A stretch of 64,000 nt of DNA from Flavobacterium sp. 140616W15 (GCF_003668995.1 NZ_CP033068.1:4871223-4935222); one strand, 5' to 3'. Positions 9,662 to 20,040 are shown, numbered from the stretch's first letter. Numbers and translations are program-made. The notes: generated by a model not told the origin, from the sequence alone.

Positions 9662-10993
9662 ATGAGGTTAGTTGTTTTAGGTGGGGGAGAAAGTGGTGTT
9701 GGTACTGCTATTCTTGGGAAAAAGAAAGGATATGATGTTTTTGTTTCTGATTACGGAAAGATAAACGAGAGTTATAAAGAAGTTCTTATTATTAACGGAA
9801 TTGCCTGGGAAGAAGGTAAGCATACTGAAGACTTGATCTTAAATGCCGATGTAGTAATGAAGAGTCCTGGTATTCCTGAAAAGTCACCAATAGTAAAGAA
9901 GCTTATAGAAAAGAAAATTAAAGTAATCTCCGAAATTGAGTTTGCAAAGCCTTTCACCGAAGCCTTAACAGTTGGTATTACAGGAAGTAATGGTAAGACA
10001 ACGACAACAATGTTAACCTATCATTTGCTAAAGTCAGCAGGATTAAATGTAGGGCTTGGAGGAAATATCGGAAAGAGTTTTGCATGGCAGGTAGCCGAAA
10101 ATAAATTCGATTTTTATGTATTAGAATTGAGCAGTTTTCAATTGGATGGGATCATAGATTACAGGCCAGATATTGCTATCATAACCAATATTAGTCCCGA
10201 CCATTTAGATAGATATGATTATAAGTATGAGAATTACATTAACTCGAAGTTTCGAGTAACAATGAATCAAACAGAAAGTGATTATTTAATTTATGATGGC
10301 GATGATGAAGCATCAGCCGAATGGCTTAAAAATAATACAACAAAAGCAAAACTAATTCCTTTTTCATTGACGAAAGAATTCGATGAAGGAGCATTTATAA
10401 AAAACAACAAAATGGAAATTAAGATTAACCAAGAAGAGTTTACAATGGATACTGAGTACATTGCTTTAGAAGGAAAACATAATTTGAAAAACGCAATGGC
10501 AGCAAGTTCAGTAGCTAAATTGATGCAAATAAGAAATGCAACAATTCGTGAGAGTTTATCTAATTTTCAAGGTGTTGAACACCGCTTAGAAAAAGTTCTG
10601 AAAATTCAGAACGTACAATATATCAATGATTCAAAAGCAACAAATGTAAATGCTACATTTTTTGCATTAGATAGTATGAATGCACCAACAGTTTGGATAG
10701 TTGGTGGAGTTGATAAAGGAAATGATTACAACGAATTGATGTCATTGGTTCGTGAAAAAGTAAAAGCTATTATTTGTCTTGGTGTTGATAACCGAAAAAT
10801 AATCGATGCTTTTGGTAATGTAGTTGATATTATGGTTGAAGTTAATAATATGGCTGATGCTGTTAAAACAGCGCAACGTTTAACTGAGAAAGGTGATGCA
10901 GTTTTATTGTCTCCAGCTTGTGCAAGTTTTGATTTATTTGAAAACTACGAAGACAGAGGAAAACAATTTAAACAAGCAGTACATAATTTATAG
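9662..10993 (+). CDS. murD: UDP-N-acetylmuramoyl-L-alanine:D-glutamate ligase MurD
   Basis: MurD adds D-Glu to UDP-MurNAc-L-Ala in the cytoplasm. The 443-residue protein shows the N-terminal nucleotide-binding fold (VLGGGESGVG), the Mur ligase P-loop GSNGKTTT starting at residue 108, ISPDHLDRYD, and the C-terminal ligase motif NDSKATNVNA followed by GGVDKGNDY. The length and domain order are normal. Confidence 0.95.
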   Translation: MRLVVLGGGESGVGTAILGKKKGYDVFVSDYGKINESYKEVLIINGIAWEEGKHTEDLILNADVVMKSPGIPEKSPIVKKLIEKKIKVISEIEFAKPFTEALTVGITGSNGKTTTTMLTYHLLKSAGLNVGLGGNIGKSFAWQVAENKFDFYVLELSSFQLDGIIDYRPDIAIITNISPDHLDRYDYKYENYINSKFRVTMNQTESDYLIYDGDDEASAEWLKNNTTKAKLIPFSLTKEFDEGAFIKNNKMEIKINQEEFTMDTEYIALEGKHNLKNAMAASSVAKLMQIRNATIRESLSNFQGVEHRLEKVLKIQNVQYINDSKATNVNATFFALDSMNAPTVWIVGGVDKGNDYNELMSLVREKVKAIICLGVDNRKIIDAFGNVVDIMVEVNNMADAVKTAQRLTEKGDAVLLSPACASFDLFENYEDRGKQFKQAVHNL

Positions 10994-11040
10994 TTAACGG
11001 GCTAAGGTTTAAACTTTAATCAAAAAATATTTTTATAGAG

Positions 11041-11406
11041 ATGACGACAGACGGAATGAAAGTAAGAACAAAGAAGTTTTCTTTGATGGTGATAAATTTG
11101 GCAGAGAAATTACCAAATTTTGGTTCAAGTGAAATAATTGCAAGTCAAATTATTAAAAGCGGTACTTCGGTAGGAGCAGATTATAGAGCGGTTTGTAGAT
11201 CAAAAAGCGATGAAGAATTTGCATCAAAAATGGAGATTGTTTTAGAGAAAGCTGATGAAACTTTATTTTGGATCGAAATTATAGCAGAAAAAAAATGGAT
11301 TGGCATATCTGAATTAGAAACAATTTGGAAGGAAGGAAATGAGTTAACTGCTATTTTAGTGAATAGTTTAAAGGCAGTGAATAATAGAATTAGTGTAATG
11401 AGCTAG
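11041..11406 (+). CDS. Four-helix-bundle protein (23S rRNA IVP/S23 family)
   Basis: The 121-residue product matches the small four-helix-bundle family first found in intervening sequences of 23S rRNA genes. Visible family motifs are LAEKLP, IASQIIKSGTSVGADYRA and the AEKKW/WKEGNEL helices. It is not a dcw function: the cluster normally runs directly from murD to ftsW, and this gene sits between them with AT-rich spacers of 47 and 45 bases. Such proteins occur as stand-alone mobile genes and as accessory proteins of diversity-generating retroelements, but no reverse transcriptase is seen here. Function unknown. Confidence 0.88.
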   Translation: MTTDGMKVRTKKFSLMVINLAEKLPNFGSSEIIASQIIKSGTSVGADYRAVCRSKSDEEFASKMEIVLEKADETLFWIEIIAEKKWIGISELETIWKEGNELTAILVNSLKAVNNRISVMS

Positions 11407-11451
11407 AATTAAGAATTTATAAAAATCTAAATTCATAAATCTAAAATTGAA

Positions 11452-12750
11452 ATGAAAGAACTAGTAAACAAATTAAAAGGAGATAGAGTAATATGGTCAT
11501 TCGTGGCTTTATTGGCTTTGTTTTCGTTTATGCCTGTTTTTAGTGCGAGTAGTAATTTGGCCTACATAGGTCATGGAACTGGGAATACGTTGGGATATTT
11601 GGTAAAACATTTAGCTCATATTTGTATAGGGTTCGTAATTATTTACTGTGTACACAAGGTGCCGTACCATTATTTTAGAGCAATCTCAAAAGTTGCTTTA
11701 CCGGTGGTTTGGATATTATTAGCGTACACGCTTTTAAAAGGAACTGTTATTGCTGGAGCGAATGCAAGTCGTTGGATCCAGGTTCCGTTTATCGGAATCA
11801 CATTCCAGACATCTACATTAGCATCGATGGTGTTATTTATTTTTGTGGCTCGATATTTATCAAAGACCAGAGATGAAGACGAACCTTTCCAAACTTCGTT
11901 AATGCAGCTTTGGATGCCTGTTTTTATTACGTTGATGCTTATTTTGCCAGCGAATTTTTCGACAACAGCGCTAATCTTTTCGATGGTATTGATGTTAACT
12001 TTTATAGGTAAATATCCTTTAAAATATATCGGATTAATTATTGGTTCAGGGGTAGTTATGTTTTTGTTTTTTCTTCTCTTGGCGAAAGCTTTTCCTGAAT
12101 CTCGCTTTTTTAGCAGGGTAGGAACATGGGGAAGTCGAATCGAGAATTTTACAACCGATAAACCAGATGAAGATGATTATCAGATAGAAAAAGCAAAAAT
12201 TGCTATTGCTTCTGGAAAATTAGGGGGTTTAGGACCAGGAAAAAGTGTTCAGAAGAACTTTTTGCCACAATCATCTTCCGATTTTATTTACGCAATTATT
12301 GTTGAAGAATACGGGTTGATTGGTGGACTTACAATATTAGGCTTGTATTTATTGCTGATGTTTAGATTTGTAATCGCATCACATAAAGCCAATACGCTAT
12401 TTGGGAAGTTAGTCGTCGTCGGGCTCGGTTTTCCGATGATATTTCAGGCGATGATTAATATGGCTGTAGCAGTCGAATTGTTGCCAGTAACAGGACAAAC
12501 CTTGCCGCTTATTAGTAGTGGAGGTAGTTCAATTTGGATGACTTGTTTTGCGCTTGGAATCATTATTAGTGTTACTAAAAAAGACGAAGAAATAGAAGAA
12601 GAGCTAAAAGAGAAGGAGAAAAGAGAAGAAGTGCTTCAGCGATTAATCGATAGACGATTAGAAGAAGAGAGTGAATTAGAGCATGAAGAAGCTGGAGGAT
12701 ATTCAATCGAGGACAATGCTAAGAATCCAATGGATGCAGTGATGAAATGA
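11452..12750 (+). CDS. ftsW: Septal peptidoglycan glycosyltransferase FtsW (SEDS family)
   Basis: FtsW polymerises lipid II into septal glycan strands with FtsI. The 432-residue polytopic protein has about ten membrane segments and the SEDS signatures GANASRWI in the first half and the C-terminal PVTGQTLPLISSGGSS motif. After the last membrane segment it carries a charged Glu/Lys-rich cytoplasmic tail of about 60 residues. It lies 45 bases after the inserted four-helix-bundle gene and 56 before murG. Confidence 0.95.
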   Translation: MKELVNKLKGDRVIWSFVALLALFSFMPVFSASSNLAYIGHGTGNTLGYLVKHLAHICIGFVIIYCVHKVPYHYFRAISKVALPVVWILLAYTLLKGTVIAGANASRWIQVPFIGITFQTSTLASMVLFIFVARYLSKTRDEDEPFQTSLMQLWMPVFITLMLILPANFSTTALIFSMVLMLTFIGKYPLKYIGLIIGSGVVMFLFFLLLAKAFPESRFFSRVGTWGSRIENFTTDKPDEDDYQIEKAKIAIASGKLGGLGPGKSVQKNFLPQSSSDFIYAIIVEEYGLIGGLTILGLYLLLMFRFVIASHKANTLFGKLVVVGLGFPMIFQAMINMAVAVELLPVTGQTLPLISSGGSSIWMTCFALGIIISVTKKDEEIEEELKEKEKREEVLQRLIDRRLEEESELEHEEAGGYSIEDNAKNPMDAVMK

Positions 12751-12806
12751 TTGGAGTTAAAAAGAGAAAATATAATAATTTTTAAAGTGTAGTAACATTT
12801 AAAAAT

Positions 12807-13895
12807 ATGACAAAATATAAATTCATATTAAGCGGTGGAGGAACAGGAGGGCATATTTATCCTGCAATTGCAATTGCCAATGAATTAAAAATACAATATC
12901 CCGATGCTGAATTTCTTTTTGTTGGTGCTAAAGACAAAATGGAAATGCAGAAAGTACCACAAGCAGGATATGAAATAAAAGGACTTTGGATTGCTGGATT
13001 ACAACGAAAAATTACGTTCCAGAATGCTATGTTTCCTTTTAAGTTGTTAAGTAGTTTATTGCAATCACGAAAAATAATTAAAGCATTTAAGCCAAACGTA
13101 GTTATTGGTACAGGAGGTTTTGCTAGTGGTCCCTTGTTACAAATGGCAGGATCAGCAGGAATTCCAACAGTGATTCAAGAACAAAATTCATTTCCAGGTA
13201 TCACTAATAAATTGCTTAGTAGTAAAGCGAGCGCAATTTGTGTAGCGTATGAAAATCTGGAACGTTTTTTTCCTGCGGATAAAATTGTTTTAACAGGTAA
13301 TCCAGTTCGCCAGGATTTAATAGATATCGATAGCAAAAGAGATGAAGCAATCGTATTCTATAATCTAGATGTAAATAAAAAAACTTTATTGGTGCTTGGA
13401 GGGAGTCTTGGCGCTCGAAGAGTAAACCAATTAATAGAAAAAGAATTACCTAATATGCTTTCTCAAAATGTTCAGATTATCTGGCAATGTGGAAAGTTGT
13501 ATTTTGAAGATTATAAAAAATACAATCAGCCAAATGTAAAGGTGGTTGATTTTATAGAGCGAATGGATTTTGTTTATGCTACTGCAGATATTATCATTTC
13601 AAGAGCAGGAGCATCGTCGGTTTCGGAATTATGTATCGTTGGGAAACCAGTTATTTTTATTCCATCGCCAAATGTGGCTGAAGATCATCAAACAAAAAAT
13701 GCGCAAGCAATTGTAGATCAGAAGGGTGCAGTTTTATTGAAAGAATCTGAGCTAGAGAGCGAGTTTAGCATTGTTTTTGAAGCATTGCTGAAGGATGAAG
13801 GAAAGCAAAAACAGCTTAGTGAAAATATAAAGCGATTAGCAAGACCAGGTGCAACAAAGGCAATTGTTGCAGAAATTATAAAGTTGATTAAATAA
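12807..13895 (+). CDS. murG: UDP-GlcNAc:lipid I N-acetylglucosaminyltransferase MurG
   Basis: MurG converts lipid I to lipid II at the inner face of the membrane. The 362-residue GT-B enzyme has the Gly-rich N-terminal loop [21 protein letters not shown], the second Gly loop [11 protein letters not shown], and [11 protein letters not shown] in the UDP-GlcNAc site. Length and motif order are normal. Confidence 0.95.
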   Translation: MTKYKFILSGGGTGGHIYPAIAIANELKIQYPDAEFLFVGAKDKMEMQKVPQAGYEIKGLWIAGLQRKITFQNAMFPFKLLSSLLQSRKIIKAFKPNVVIGTGGFASGPLLQMAGSAGIPTVIQEQNSFPGITNKLLSSKASAICVAYENLERFFPADKIVLTGNPVRQDLIDIDSKRDEAIVFYNLDVNKKTLLVLGGSLGARRVNQLIEKELPNMLSQNVQIIWQCGKLYFEDYKKYNQPNVKVVDFIERMDFVYATADIIISRAGASSVSELCIVGKPVIFIPSPNVAEDHQTKNAQAIVDQKGAVLLKESELESEFSIVFEALLKDEGKQKQLSENIKRLARPGATKAIVAEIIKLIK

Positions 13896-13941
13896 AAAAA
13901 TAGTCCAGAGTCGTAAGATATAAAGACAATAAGAATTAATT

Positions 13942-15290
13942 ATGAATTTAAACCAAATACAGAACGTCTATTTTATAGGAATTGGAGGCATCGGAATGAG
14001 TGCTCTGGCTCGTTATTTCAAGAATATTGGAAAACAAGTTTCAGGTTACGACAAAACGCCTTCAACGCTTACGAATGAGCTAATTGAAAGTGGAATTAAG
14101 ATTCATTTTGAAGATAATATTAGTTTAATTCCAAGTGATTATTTTGTCGAGAATACATTGGTTATAATCACGCCAGCAGTTCCTAATACACATTCGGAGT
14201 GGAATTATTTTTTAGAAAGAAGTTATGTAGTAAAGAAAAGAGCCGAGGTCTTAGGAATTATTACAAAAGACACCTTCTCATTTGCTGTAGCAGGTACGCA
14301 TGGTAAAACAACTACATCTAGTATTTTAGGGCATATCCTTTACGAAAGTGGAGCAGATGTTACTGCTTTTGTAGGTGGAATTGTTGAGAATTATAATTCG
14401 AATTTAATAGGAAACGGGAAAACAGTTACTGTTGTTGAAGCAGATGAGTTTGATCGTTCATTCTTGCACTTACATCCAAATATAGCTTGTATCACATCAA
14501 TGGATGCAGACCACTTGGATATTTATGGAACAAGCGAAGCGATAGAAGAATCTTTTGTAGAATTTGCTTCAAAAGTGGAGGATAAAAATAATCTGTTTAT
14601 TACCAAAGAGCTACCTTTGTCAGGTGTTCAATGTGCTATCAATGAAGATGCTCCGTTTAAAGCTTTCAATGTTAGAATTGCAAATGGAAGTTATGTTTTT
14701 GATGTACAAACACCGTCAGAAATCATGAAAGATTTGCATTTTGGATTACCAGGTAAACATAATTTAATGAATGCGCTTATGGCTATTGCTATGGCAAAAA
14801 CATACGGAACCTCGACTGATGCAATTGCAAAAGCTTTGGCTTCATTTAAAGGAATAAGAAGACGTTTTTCATATCAAATAAAAAAGATAATATTGTTTAT
14901 ATAGATGATTATGCACATCATCCAACAGAAATAAACGCAGTAAATCAAGCGGTTAGAGAGTTGTATCCAGGGCAAAAAGTACTAGCTATTTTTCAGCCAC
15001 ATTTGTTTAGCAGAACGAGAGATTTTGTTGATGGATTTGCTAAAAGCTTATCTGCTTTTGATGAAGTAATTTTATTGGATATTTATCCAGCAAGAGAATT
15101 GCCGATGGAAGGAATTACATCGCAATGGCTAATGGATAAAATGAGTAATTCTAATAAGAAAATAGTTGCTAAAAATGATTTAATAGCCTCAATTAAAGCG
15201 AGTGATGCTAGGATAATTGTAACTATTGGAGCTGGTGATTTAGGAGAATTAGTGCCATCAATTAAAAATGCTTTAAATGAAATTAATTAA
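13942..15290 (+). pseudogene. murC: UDP-MurNAc:L-alanine ligase MurC, split by a -1 frameshift
   Basis: MurC adds L-Ala to UDP-MurNAc. The first frame (13942-14904) gives 320 residues with GIGGIGMSAL and the P-loop GTHGKTT at 118-124 and stops after KGIRRRFSYQIKK. The rest continues in another frame from about 14886 (DNIVYIDDYAHHPTEINA, then 14961-15290), completing the C-terminal ligase domain. Adding one A to the six-A run at 14880-14885 restores one frame of normal length. MurC is essential and no second copy is seen, so a sequencing error is more likely than loss of function. The end overlaps ftsQ by 14 bases. Confidence 0.9.
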
Positions 15291-15959
15291 TTGGACAAAT
15301 ATTCGATTAATCCTCATGTTTGGGGTAGTTATCGTTTTATTTTCGTTTACTTCACATAGAAATGGAGAACGAAAATTAAAGAAATCTACTGTTGTTTTTG
15401 TAGGGGAAAACGCTATTTTTGTCAAGCCAGAATCGGTTAATAAATTGTTAATAGAAAATAAAAGAGATGCTTCTAGCATTAAAAAAGAAGGGTTAGATTT
15501 GAATAAGATAGAGAAAGCCCTTAATACGCAAGAGATGATTGAAGAATCGGATGTATTTGTGAGTATTGATGGTGTTCTAAAAGCAGTAGTAAAACAAAAA
15601 CGCCAATAGCCCGCATTATGAACGGGAATGAGTCGTTTTATATTGATTATGAGGGAGGTAAAATGCCTTTGTCTGACAATTTTACAGCTAGAGTTCCTCT
15701 TGTTTCAGGGGATTTAAATAAAGAAAATAACGAAGAAATAGCTAAGTTATTCCGCATTATTTATGACGATGCTTTTTTGAAAAAAAACATCATTGCGATT
15801 GAAATTATGCCCAATGGTAGCTTAAAAATGCTGAACAGAAATTTTAATTACGAGATAGATTTCGGAAGAATGATAAATGTTGAGCGAAAATTTAATAATT
15901 ATAAAGCCTTTTTTCAAAAGGCAGTTTTAGATAGTTCGTTATATAAATACAAAAAATAG
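15277..15959 (+). pseudogene. ftsQ: Divisome protein FtsQ, split by a -1 frameshift
   Basis: FtsQ is a bitopic divisome protein. The first frame (15277-15609, 110 residues) contains a membrane segment at about residues 9-25 and a POTRA-like region ending in KAVVKQK. The second part (15618-15959, 113 residues) begins MNGNESFYIDYEGG and holds the C-terminal domain. Adding one A in the five-A run at 15596-15600 joins them through KTPIARI into one protein of normal FtsQ length. Position between murC and ftsA fits. As in murC, the break is one missing A in an A-run. Confidence 0.88.
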
Positions 15960-16003
15960 ATCTTAGGTTTACGGAACAAGTAGTTTGCACAAAATAATAG
16001 ATA

Positions 16004-17386
16004 ATGGGAAAAGATAATATTGCAGTAGGTCTAGATATTGGTACTACCAAAATTGTTGCCATGATAGGCAAGAAGAATGAATACGGTAAGCTTGAGATCC
16101 TGGGAATAGGAAAATCAAAAAGCTTAGGTGTAGCGAGAGGAGTTGTGAACAATATTACTCAAACAATACAGTCTATTCAGCAAGCGATACATGAAGCTGA
16201 GAATAATTCGGGTTACAAGATTAAAGATGTAGTCGTAGGTATTGCAGGACAACACATTCGTAGTATTCAGCATACAGATTATATTAGCAGAAGCAATCCT
16301 GAGGAAGTGATTGGTGAAGGGGATATTCAACTTTTAATAGACCAGGTTAATAAATTGGCGATGTTACCAGGTGAAGAAATTATTCATGTTTTACCACAGG
16401 AATTTAAAATTGATGGACAATCGGAGATTAAAGAACCGATTGGAATGTACGGTGGGAGATTAGAATCTAGTTTCCATGTTGTAGTTGGACAAGCTTCATC
16501 TATTAGAAACGTAGGAAGATGTATTCAAAGTTCAGGAATTGAATTATCAGGCTTAACATTAGAGCCATTGGCTTCGGCAGATGCAGTATTAAGTCAAGAA
16601 GAAAAAGAAGCAGGAGTAGCACTTATAGATATAGGTGGCGGTACAACAGATTTAGCAATTTTTAAAGACGGAATCATTCGTCATACAGCTGTAATTCCTT
16701 TTGGAGGAAACGTAATTACAGATGATATAAAAGAAGGTTGTTCGATTATCGAAAAGCAAGCTGAATTAATGAAGATTAAATTCGGATCGGCATGGCCAGG
16801 AGAAAACAAGGATAATGAAATTGTTTCGATTCCAGGATTAAGAGGAAGAGAGCCAAAAGAAATTTCTTTGAAGAATTTATCAAAAATAATTCATGCACGT
16901 GTAGTCGAAATTGTTGATCAGGTTTTTACAGAAGTAAAAGCATATGGACATGAAGATCCTCGTAAAAAATTAATTGCAGGAATCGTTCTTACAGGTGGTG
17001 GAGCTCAACTAAAGCACATTAAGCAATTGGTAGAGTACATTACAGGAATGGATACCAGAATTGGATATCCTAATGAGCATTTAGCAGGTAATTCAGACGA
17101 AGAAATATCTAGCCCATTATATGCGACTGCTGTAGGTTTAGTAATGAATAGTATTGAGAACAGTACTCAAAGCGCCGTAAGAATGGATGTTGTAGAACAA
17201 CCAAAGGCACCAATTTATAGAGCCCCGGTACAACAGCAACAACATGTGGTTGAAGAATCTTATGTAGAAACTGTTGAAGAAGTGAAGAAAGCAGTTAAAG
17301 AAGAATCGACTGAAACAAAAATAAGAAGATCATTTTTTGACCGCTACGTCGATAAAATCAAAGATTTTTTAGACAACGCTGAGTAA
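16004..17386 (+). CDS. ftsA: Cell division protein FtsA
   Basis: FtsA is the actin-like ATPase that tethers FtsZ filaments to the membrane. The 460-residue product has the phosphate-binding loops GLDIGTTKI (residues 8-16) and LIDIGGGTTDLAIF, the SHS2 insertion, and a long charged linker before a C-terminal amphipathic helix (RRSFFDRYVDKIKDFLDN) that serves as membrane anchor. It lies 44 bases after ftsQ and 52 before ftsZ. Confidence 0.95.
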   Translation: MGKDNIAVGLDIGTTKIVAMIGKKNEYGKLEILGIGKSKSLGVARGVVNNITQTIQSIQQAIHEAENNSGYKIKDVVVGIAGQHIRSIQHTDYISRSNPEEVIGEGDIQLLIDQVNKLAMLPGEEIIHVLPQEFKIDGQSEIKEPIGMYGGRLESSFHVVVGQASSIRNVGRCIQSSGIELSGLTLEPLASADAVLSQEEKEAGVALIDIGGGTTDLAIFKDGIIRHTAVIPFGGNVITDDIKEGCSIIEKQAELMKIKFGSAWPGENKDNEIVSIPGLRGREPKEISLKNLSKIIHARVVEIVDQVFTEVKAYGHEDPRKKLIAGIVLTGGGAQLKHIKQLVEYITGMDTRIGYPNEHLAGNSDEEISSPLYATAVGLVMNSIENSTQSAVRMDVVEQPKAPIYRAPVQQQQHVVEESYVETVEEVKKAVKEESTETKIRRSFFDRYVDKIKDFLDNAE

Positions 17387-17438
17387 GCGATTATAAAACA
17401 AGACAAGAATTAATATTTAATATCAAAAAACCAAAAAT

Positions 17439-19397
17439 ATGATGGGCAACTCAGAATTTGGAAGTATTTCATTTGATTTACCAAAAAATCAATCAAATGT
17501 AATAAAAGTTATCGGTGTAGGAGGTGGAGGTAGTAATGCTATTAACCACATGTTTAAACAAGGAATTAAAGGAGTAGACTTTATCGTTTGTAATACCGAT
17601 TCGCAAGCACTACAAAATAGTTCTGTGCCTAATAAAATTCAGTTAGGTGTTAATCTAACAGAAGGTTTAGGAGCAGGTGCTAACCCAGATGTAGGACAGC
17701 AGTCGGCTATCGAAAGTATTGCAGACATCGAAAAGATGTTGGATCGCAATACAAAGATGGTATTTATTACTGCAGGTATGGGGGGAGGTACTGGAACAGG
17801 TGCTGCACCAGTTATTGCTCAATTATCTAAGGAAAGAGAGATTCTTACAGTTGGAATCGTTACTATTCCGTTTCTTTTCGAAGGAAAAGTACGTCAGGAG
17901 CAAGCGCTTTTGGGTATCGAAAAGTTACGTAAGCAAGTCGATTCATTAATTGTAATCAACAATAATAAATTAAGAGAAGTATACGGAAATCTTGGATTTA
18001 AAGCAGGATTCTCTAAAGCAGATGAAGTTTTAGCAACAGCCTCAAGAGGTATCGCTGAAGTAATTACGCATCACTATACTCAAAATATCGATTTACGTGA
18101 TGCTAAAACGGTATTGTCAAACAGTGGAACTGCTATAATGGGATCATCTACTGCATCTGGTGAAAGCAGAGCAAAAGAGGCTATTATTTCTGCATTGGAT
18201 TCTCCATTGTTAAATGATAATAAAATTACTGGAGCTAAAAACGTATTGTTGCTTATCGTTTCAGGTTCTAATGAGATTACACTTGATGAAATAGGTGAAA
18301 TCAATGATCATATTCAGGTAGAAGCTGGTTTTAATGCCAATATCATTATGGGGGTTGGTGAAGACGAAACCCTAGGTGATGCTATTGCAGTTACAATTAT
18401 TGCAACTGGTTTTGATGTTGAACAACAAAACGAAATAGTAAATACTGAGCCTAAAAAAATTATACATACGTTAGAAGATGAGCAAAGAAGCGTTCATAAT
18501 TTGACGAATAAAACGCTTACTTCTTTTGATTTAAATGCTGAAACACCATCAACACCAAAAGCAGAAGAAAAAGTAATTTTTGAATTAATTGACGATACTC
18601 CTGAACCTACAGCAGTGGCGCCAATAGTTCAATCACCAGTAATTAACGAAGATGAATTAGTGGTAATGTCTGAATTTATTAAAAATTTGGATGTGACTTT
18701 TGAAATCGTTTCTCCAATTACAGATATTGATTTTACTATCTCAGCTCCAGAAGTTGCCCCTGTAAGAGCTGTTCAACATAAAATCGTAGAAAAAGAGGAA
18801 CAAACTACTTTTTCTTTTGACTTGCCTATTTTTAGAACTGAACCAGAAGTAAAAGCAGAACCAGTAGTAGAAGATACTAGAGTTTTATTTGAATTATCAA
18901 ATGAAACACGTGAAATGAAAGTTAATCAACCAGTTCAATTTGTACCAGTTACTGAACTTTCTGATAACGGAATCATCAAGTATTCTCTAGAAGAGTATAT
19001 GGAACTTGAAAATGATTTAACATCATCAAAACCTGCTGCAAAAGTAGTTGAAGAAGTTATTCCAGAAGAGCTAAATATTACGGTTCACCAAAGAGCAGTA
19101 GTGCAAGAAACTAATTTTTCTGAAGAAGTTTCTCCGATGGAGTTAACTATTGAAGAAACATTACGCATGAGAGCTGATGAAAGAAGAAAAAAATTAAAAG
19201 AATTTAATTATAAGTTCCATAATAATGTTTCTAGAGTTGAAGAACTAGAGAAAGAACCAGCCTACAAAAGATTAGGTATTGATCTTTCAAACAGTTCACA
19301 AAACAATACAAATTCTAGAATCTCTGTAGGAACAGATAGTAATAATGATTTACAGTTGCGTTCTAATAATTCATTTTTGCACGACAACGTAGATTAA
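17439..19397 (+). CDS. ftsZ: Cell division protein FtsZ with long C-terminal extension
   Basis: FtsZ is the tubulin-like GTPase forming the division ring. The N-terminal 320 or so residues carry GVGGGGSNA, the tubulin signature GGGTGTGAAP and the T7 synergy loop. The protein is 652 residues against 383 in E. coli; the extra roughly 270 residues are an acidic Val/Glu/Pro-rich linker and a terminal region with a charged RADERRKKLKEF helix. Long tails like this are usual in Flavobacteriia. The gene closes the dcw cluster and is followed by a terminator. Confidence 0.95.
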   Translation: MMGNSEFGSISFDLPKNQSNVIKVIGVGGGGSNAINHMFKQGIKGVDFIVCNTDSQALQNSSVPNKIQLGVNLTEGLGAGANPDVGQQSAIESIADIEKMLDRNTKMVFITAGMGGGTGTGAAPVIAQLSKEREILTVGIVTIPFLFEGKVRQEQALLGIEKLRKQVDSLIVINNNKLREVYGNLGFKAGFSKADEVLATASRGIAEVITHHYTQNIDLRDAKTVLSNSGTAIMGSSTASGESRAKEAIISALDSPLLNDNKITGAKNVLLLIVSGSNEITLDEIGEINDHIQVEAGFNANIIMGVGEDETLGDAIAVTIIATGFDVEQQNEIVNTEPKKIIHTLEDEQRSVHNLTNKTLTSFDLNAETPSTPKAEEKVIFELIDDTPEPTAVAPIVQSPVINEDELVVMSEFIKNLDVTFEIVSPITDIDFTISAPEVAPVRAVQHKIVEKEEQTTFSFDLPIFRTEPEVKAEPVVEDTRVLFELSNETREMKVNQPVQFVPVTELSDNGIIKYSLEEYMELENDLTSSKPAAKVVEEVIPEELNITVHQRAVVQETNFSEEVSPMELTIEETLRMRADERRKKLKEFNYKFHNNVSRVEELEKEPAYKRLGIDLSNSSQNNTNSRISVGTDSNNDLQLRSNNSFLHDNVD

Positions 19398-19419
19398 TTC
19401 GCTAAAATCAAAATGAGGT

Positions 19420-19459
19420 AACCCGAAAATTGAATTTAATTTTCGGGTTATTTTTTTTA
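19420..19459 (+). terminator. Rho-independent terminator of the dcw operon
   Basis: Perfect 12-bp arms AACCCGAAAATT (19420-19431) and AATTTTCGGGTT (19438-19449) enclose a six-base loop and are followed by a run of Ts, 22 bases after the ftsZ stop. Confidence 0.9.
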
Positions 19460-19590
19460 TCTTCGCACAGAATTTAGAAATTTGACTTTCTTTTGGAGTT
19501 TTAAAAGAATTTTTAATTTCATGGAGATGTAAAGTGCCCTATAATAAAATGTCAATCAATAAGCCTAGCTTATTTAAAAATAGAACTAAG

Positions 19591-20040
19591 ATGAGTTTAC
19601 AAACAACAATCATGGACGAAATTAAAAACGCCATGAGAGCAAAAGATACTGTAGCGTTAGAAGCTTTAAGAGCTATTAAATCAGAAATGTTATTGGCAGC
19701 TACAGCTTCTGGAACAAAAGAAGAATTAACAGAAGACGACGAAATTAAGTTACTTCAAAGACTCGTGAAAACTCGTAAAGAAAGCGCTAGAATTTTTACA
19801 GAACAAAACCGTCCTGATTTAGCTGAGCCAGAATTAGCACAAGTAGCTGTAATCGAAAAATTCTTACCAGCACAATTGAGCGAAGAAGAAATTGAAGCTG
19901 TAATTGCTAAAATTATTGCTGAAACTGGAGCTTCTGGAATTGCATCAATGGGGAAAGTTATGGGGTTAGCTTCTGCACAATTAGGCGGAACTGCTGAAGG
20001 AAAAACTATCTCTGCAATCGTAAAAAAATTATTAGTATAA
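19591..20040 (+). CDS. GatB/YqeY domain protein
   Basis: The 149-residue product matches the YqeY family, related to the tail domain of GatB. Family motifs include IKNAMRAKD, LEALRAIKSE, RKESARIF and the C-terminal MGKVMGLASAQLGG. The role is not firmly known; a link to tRNA-dependent amidation is inferred from homology. An in-frame ATG at 19534 would add 19 residues not found in the family, so 19591 (MSLQTTIMDEIK) is preferred. It is monocistronic, directly before the tRNA gene. Confidence 0.9.
   Translation: MSLQTTIMDEIKNAMRAKDTVALEALRAIKSEMLLAATASGTKEELTEDDEIKLLQRLVKTRKESARIFTEQNRPDLAEPELAQVAVIEKFLPAQLSEEEIEAVIAKIIAETGASGIASMGKVMGLASAQLGGTAEGKTISAIVKKLLV

Noticed and set aside
11041-11406. 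Accessory protein of a diversity-generating retroelement
   Set aside because: No reverse transcriptase, template repeat or variable repeat is found nearby; the sequence is that of the common stand-alone S23-like family.
14880-14910. Programmed frameshifting in murC
   Set aside because: An A-run is present, but no stimulating structure or stop-codon context is evident, and the same loss is seen in ftsQ, DUF4421 and AraC genes; sequence error is simpler.
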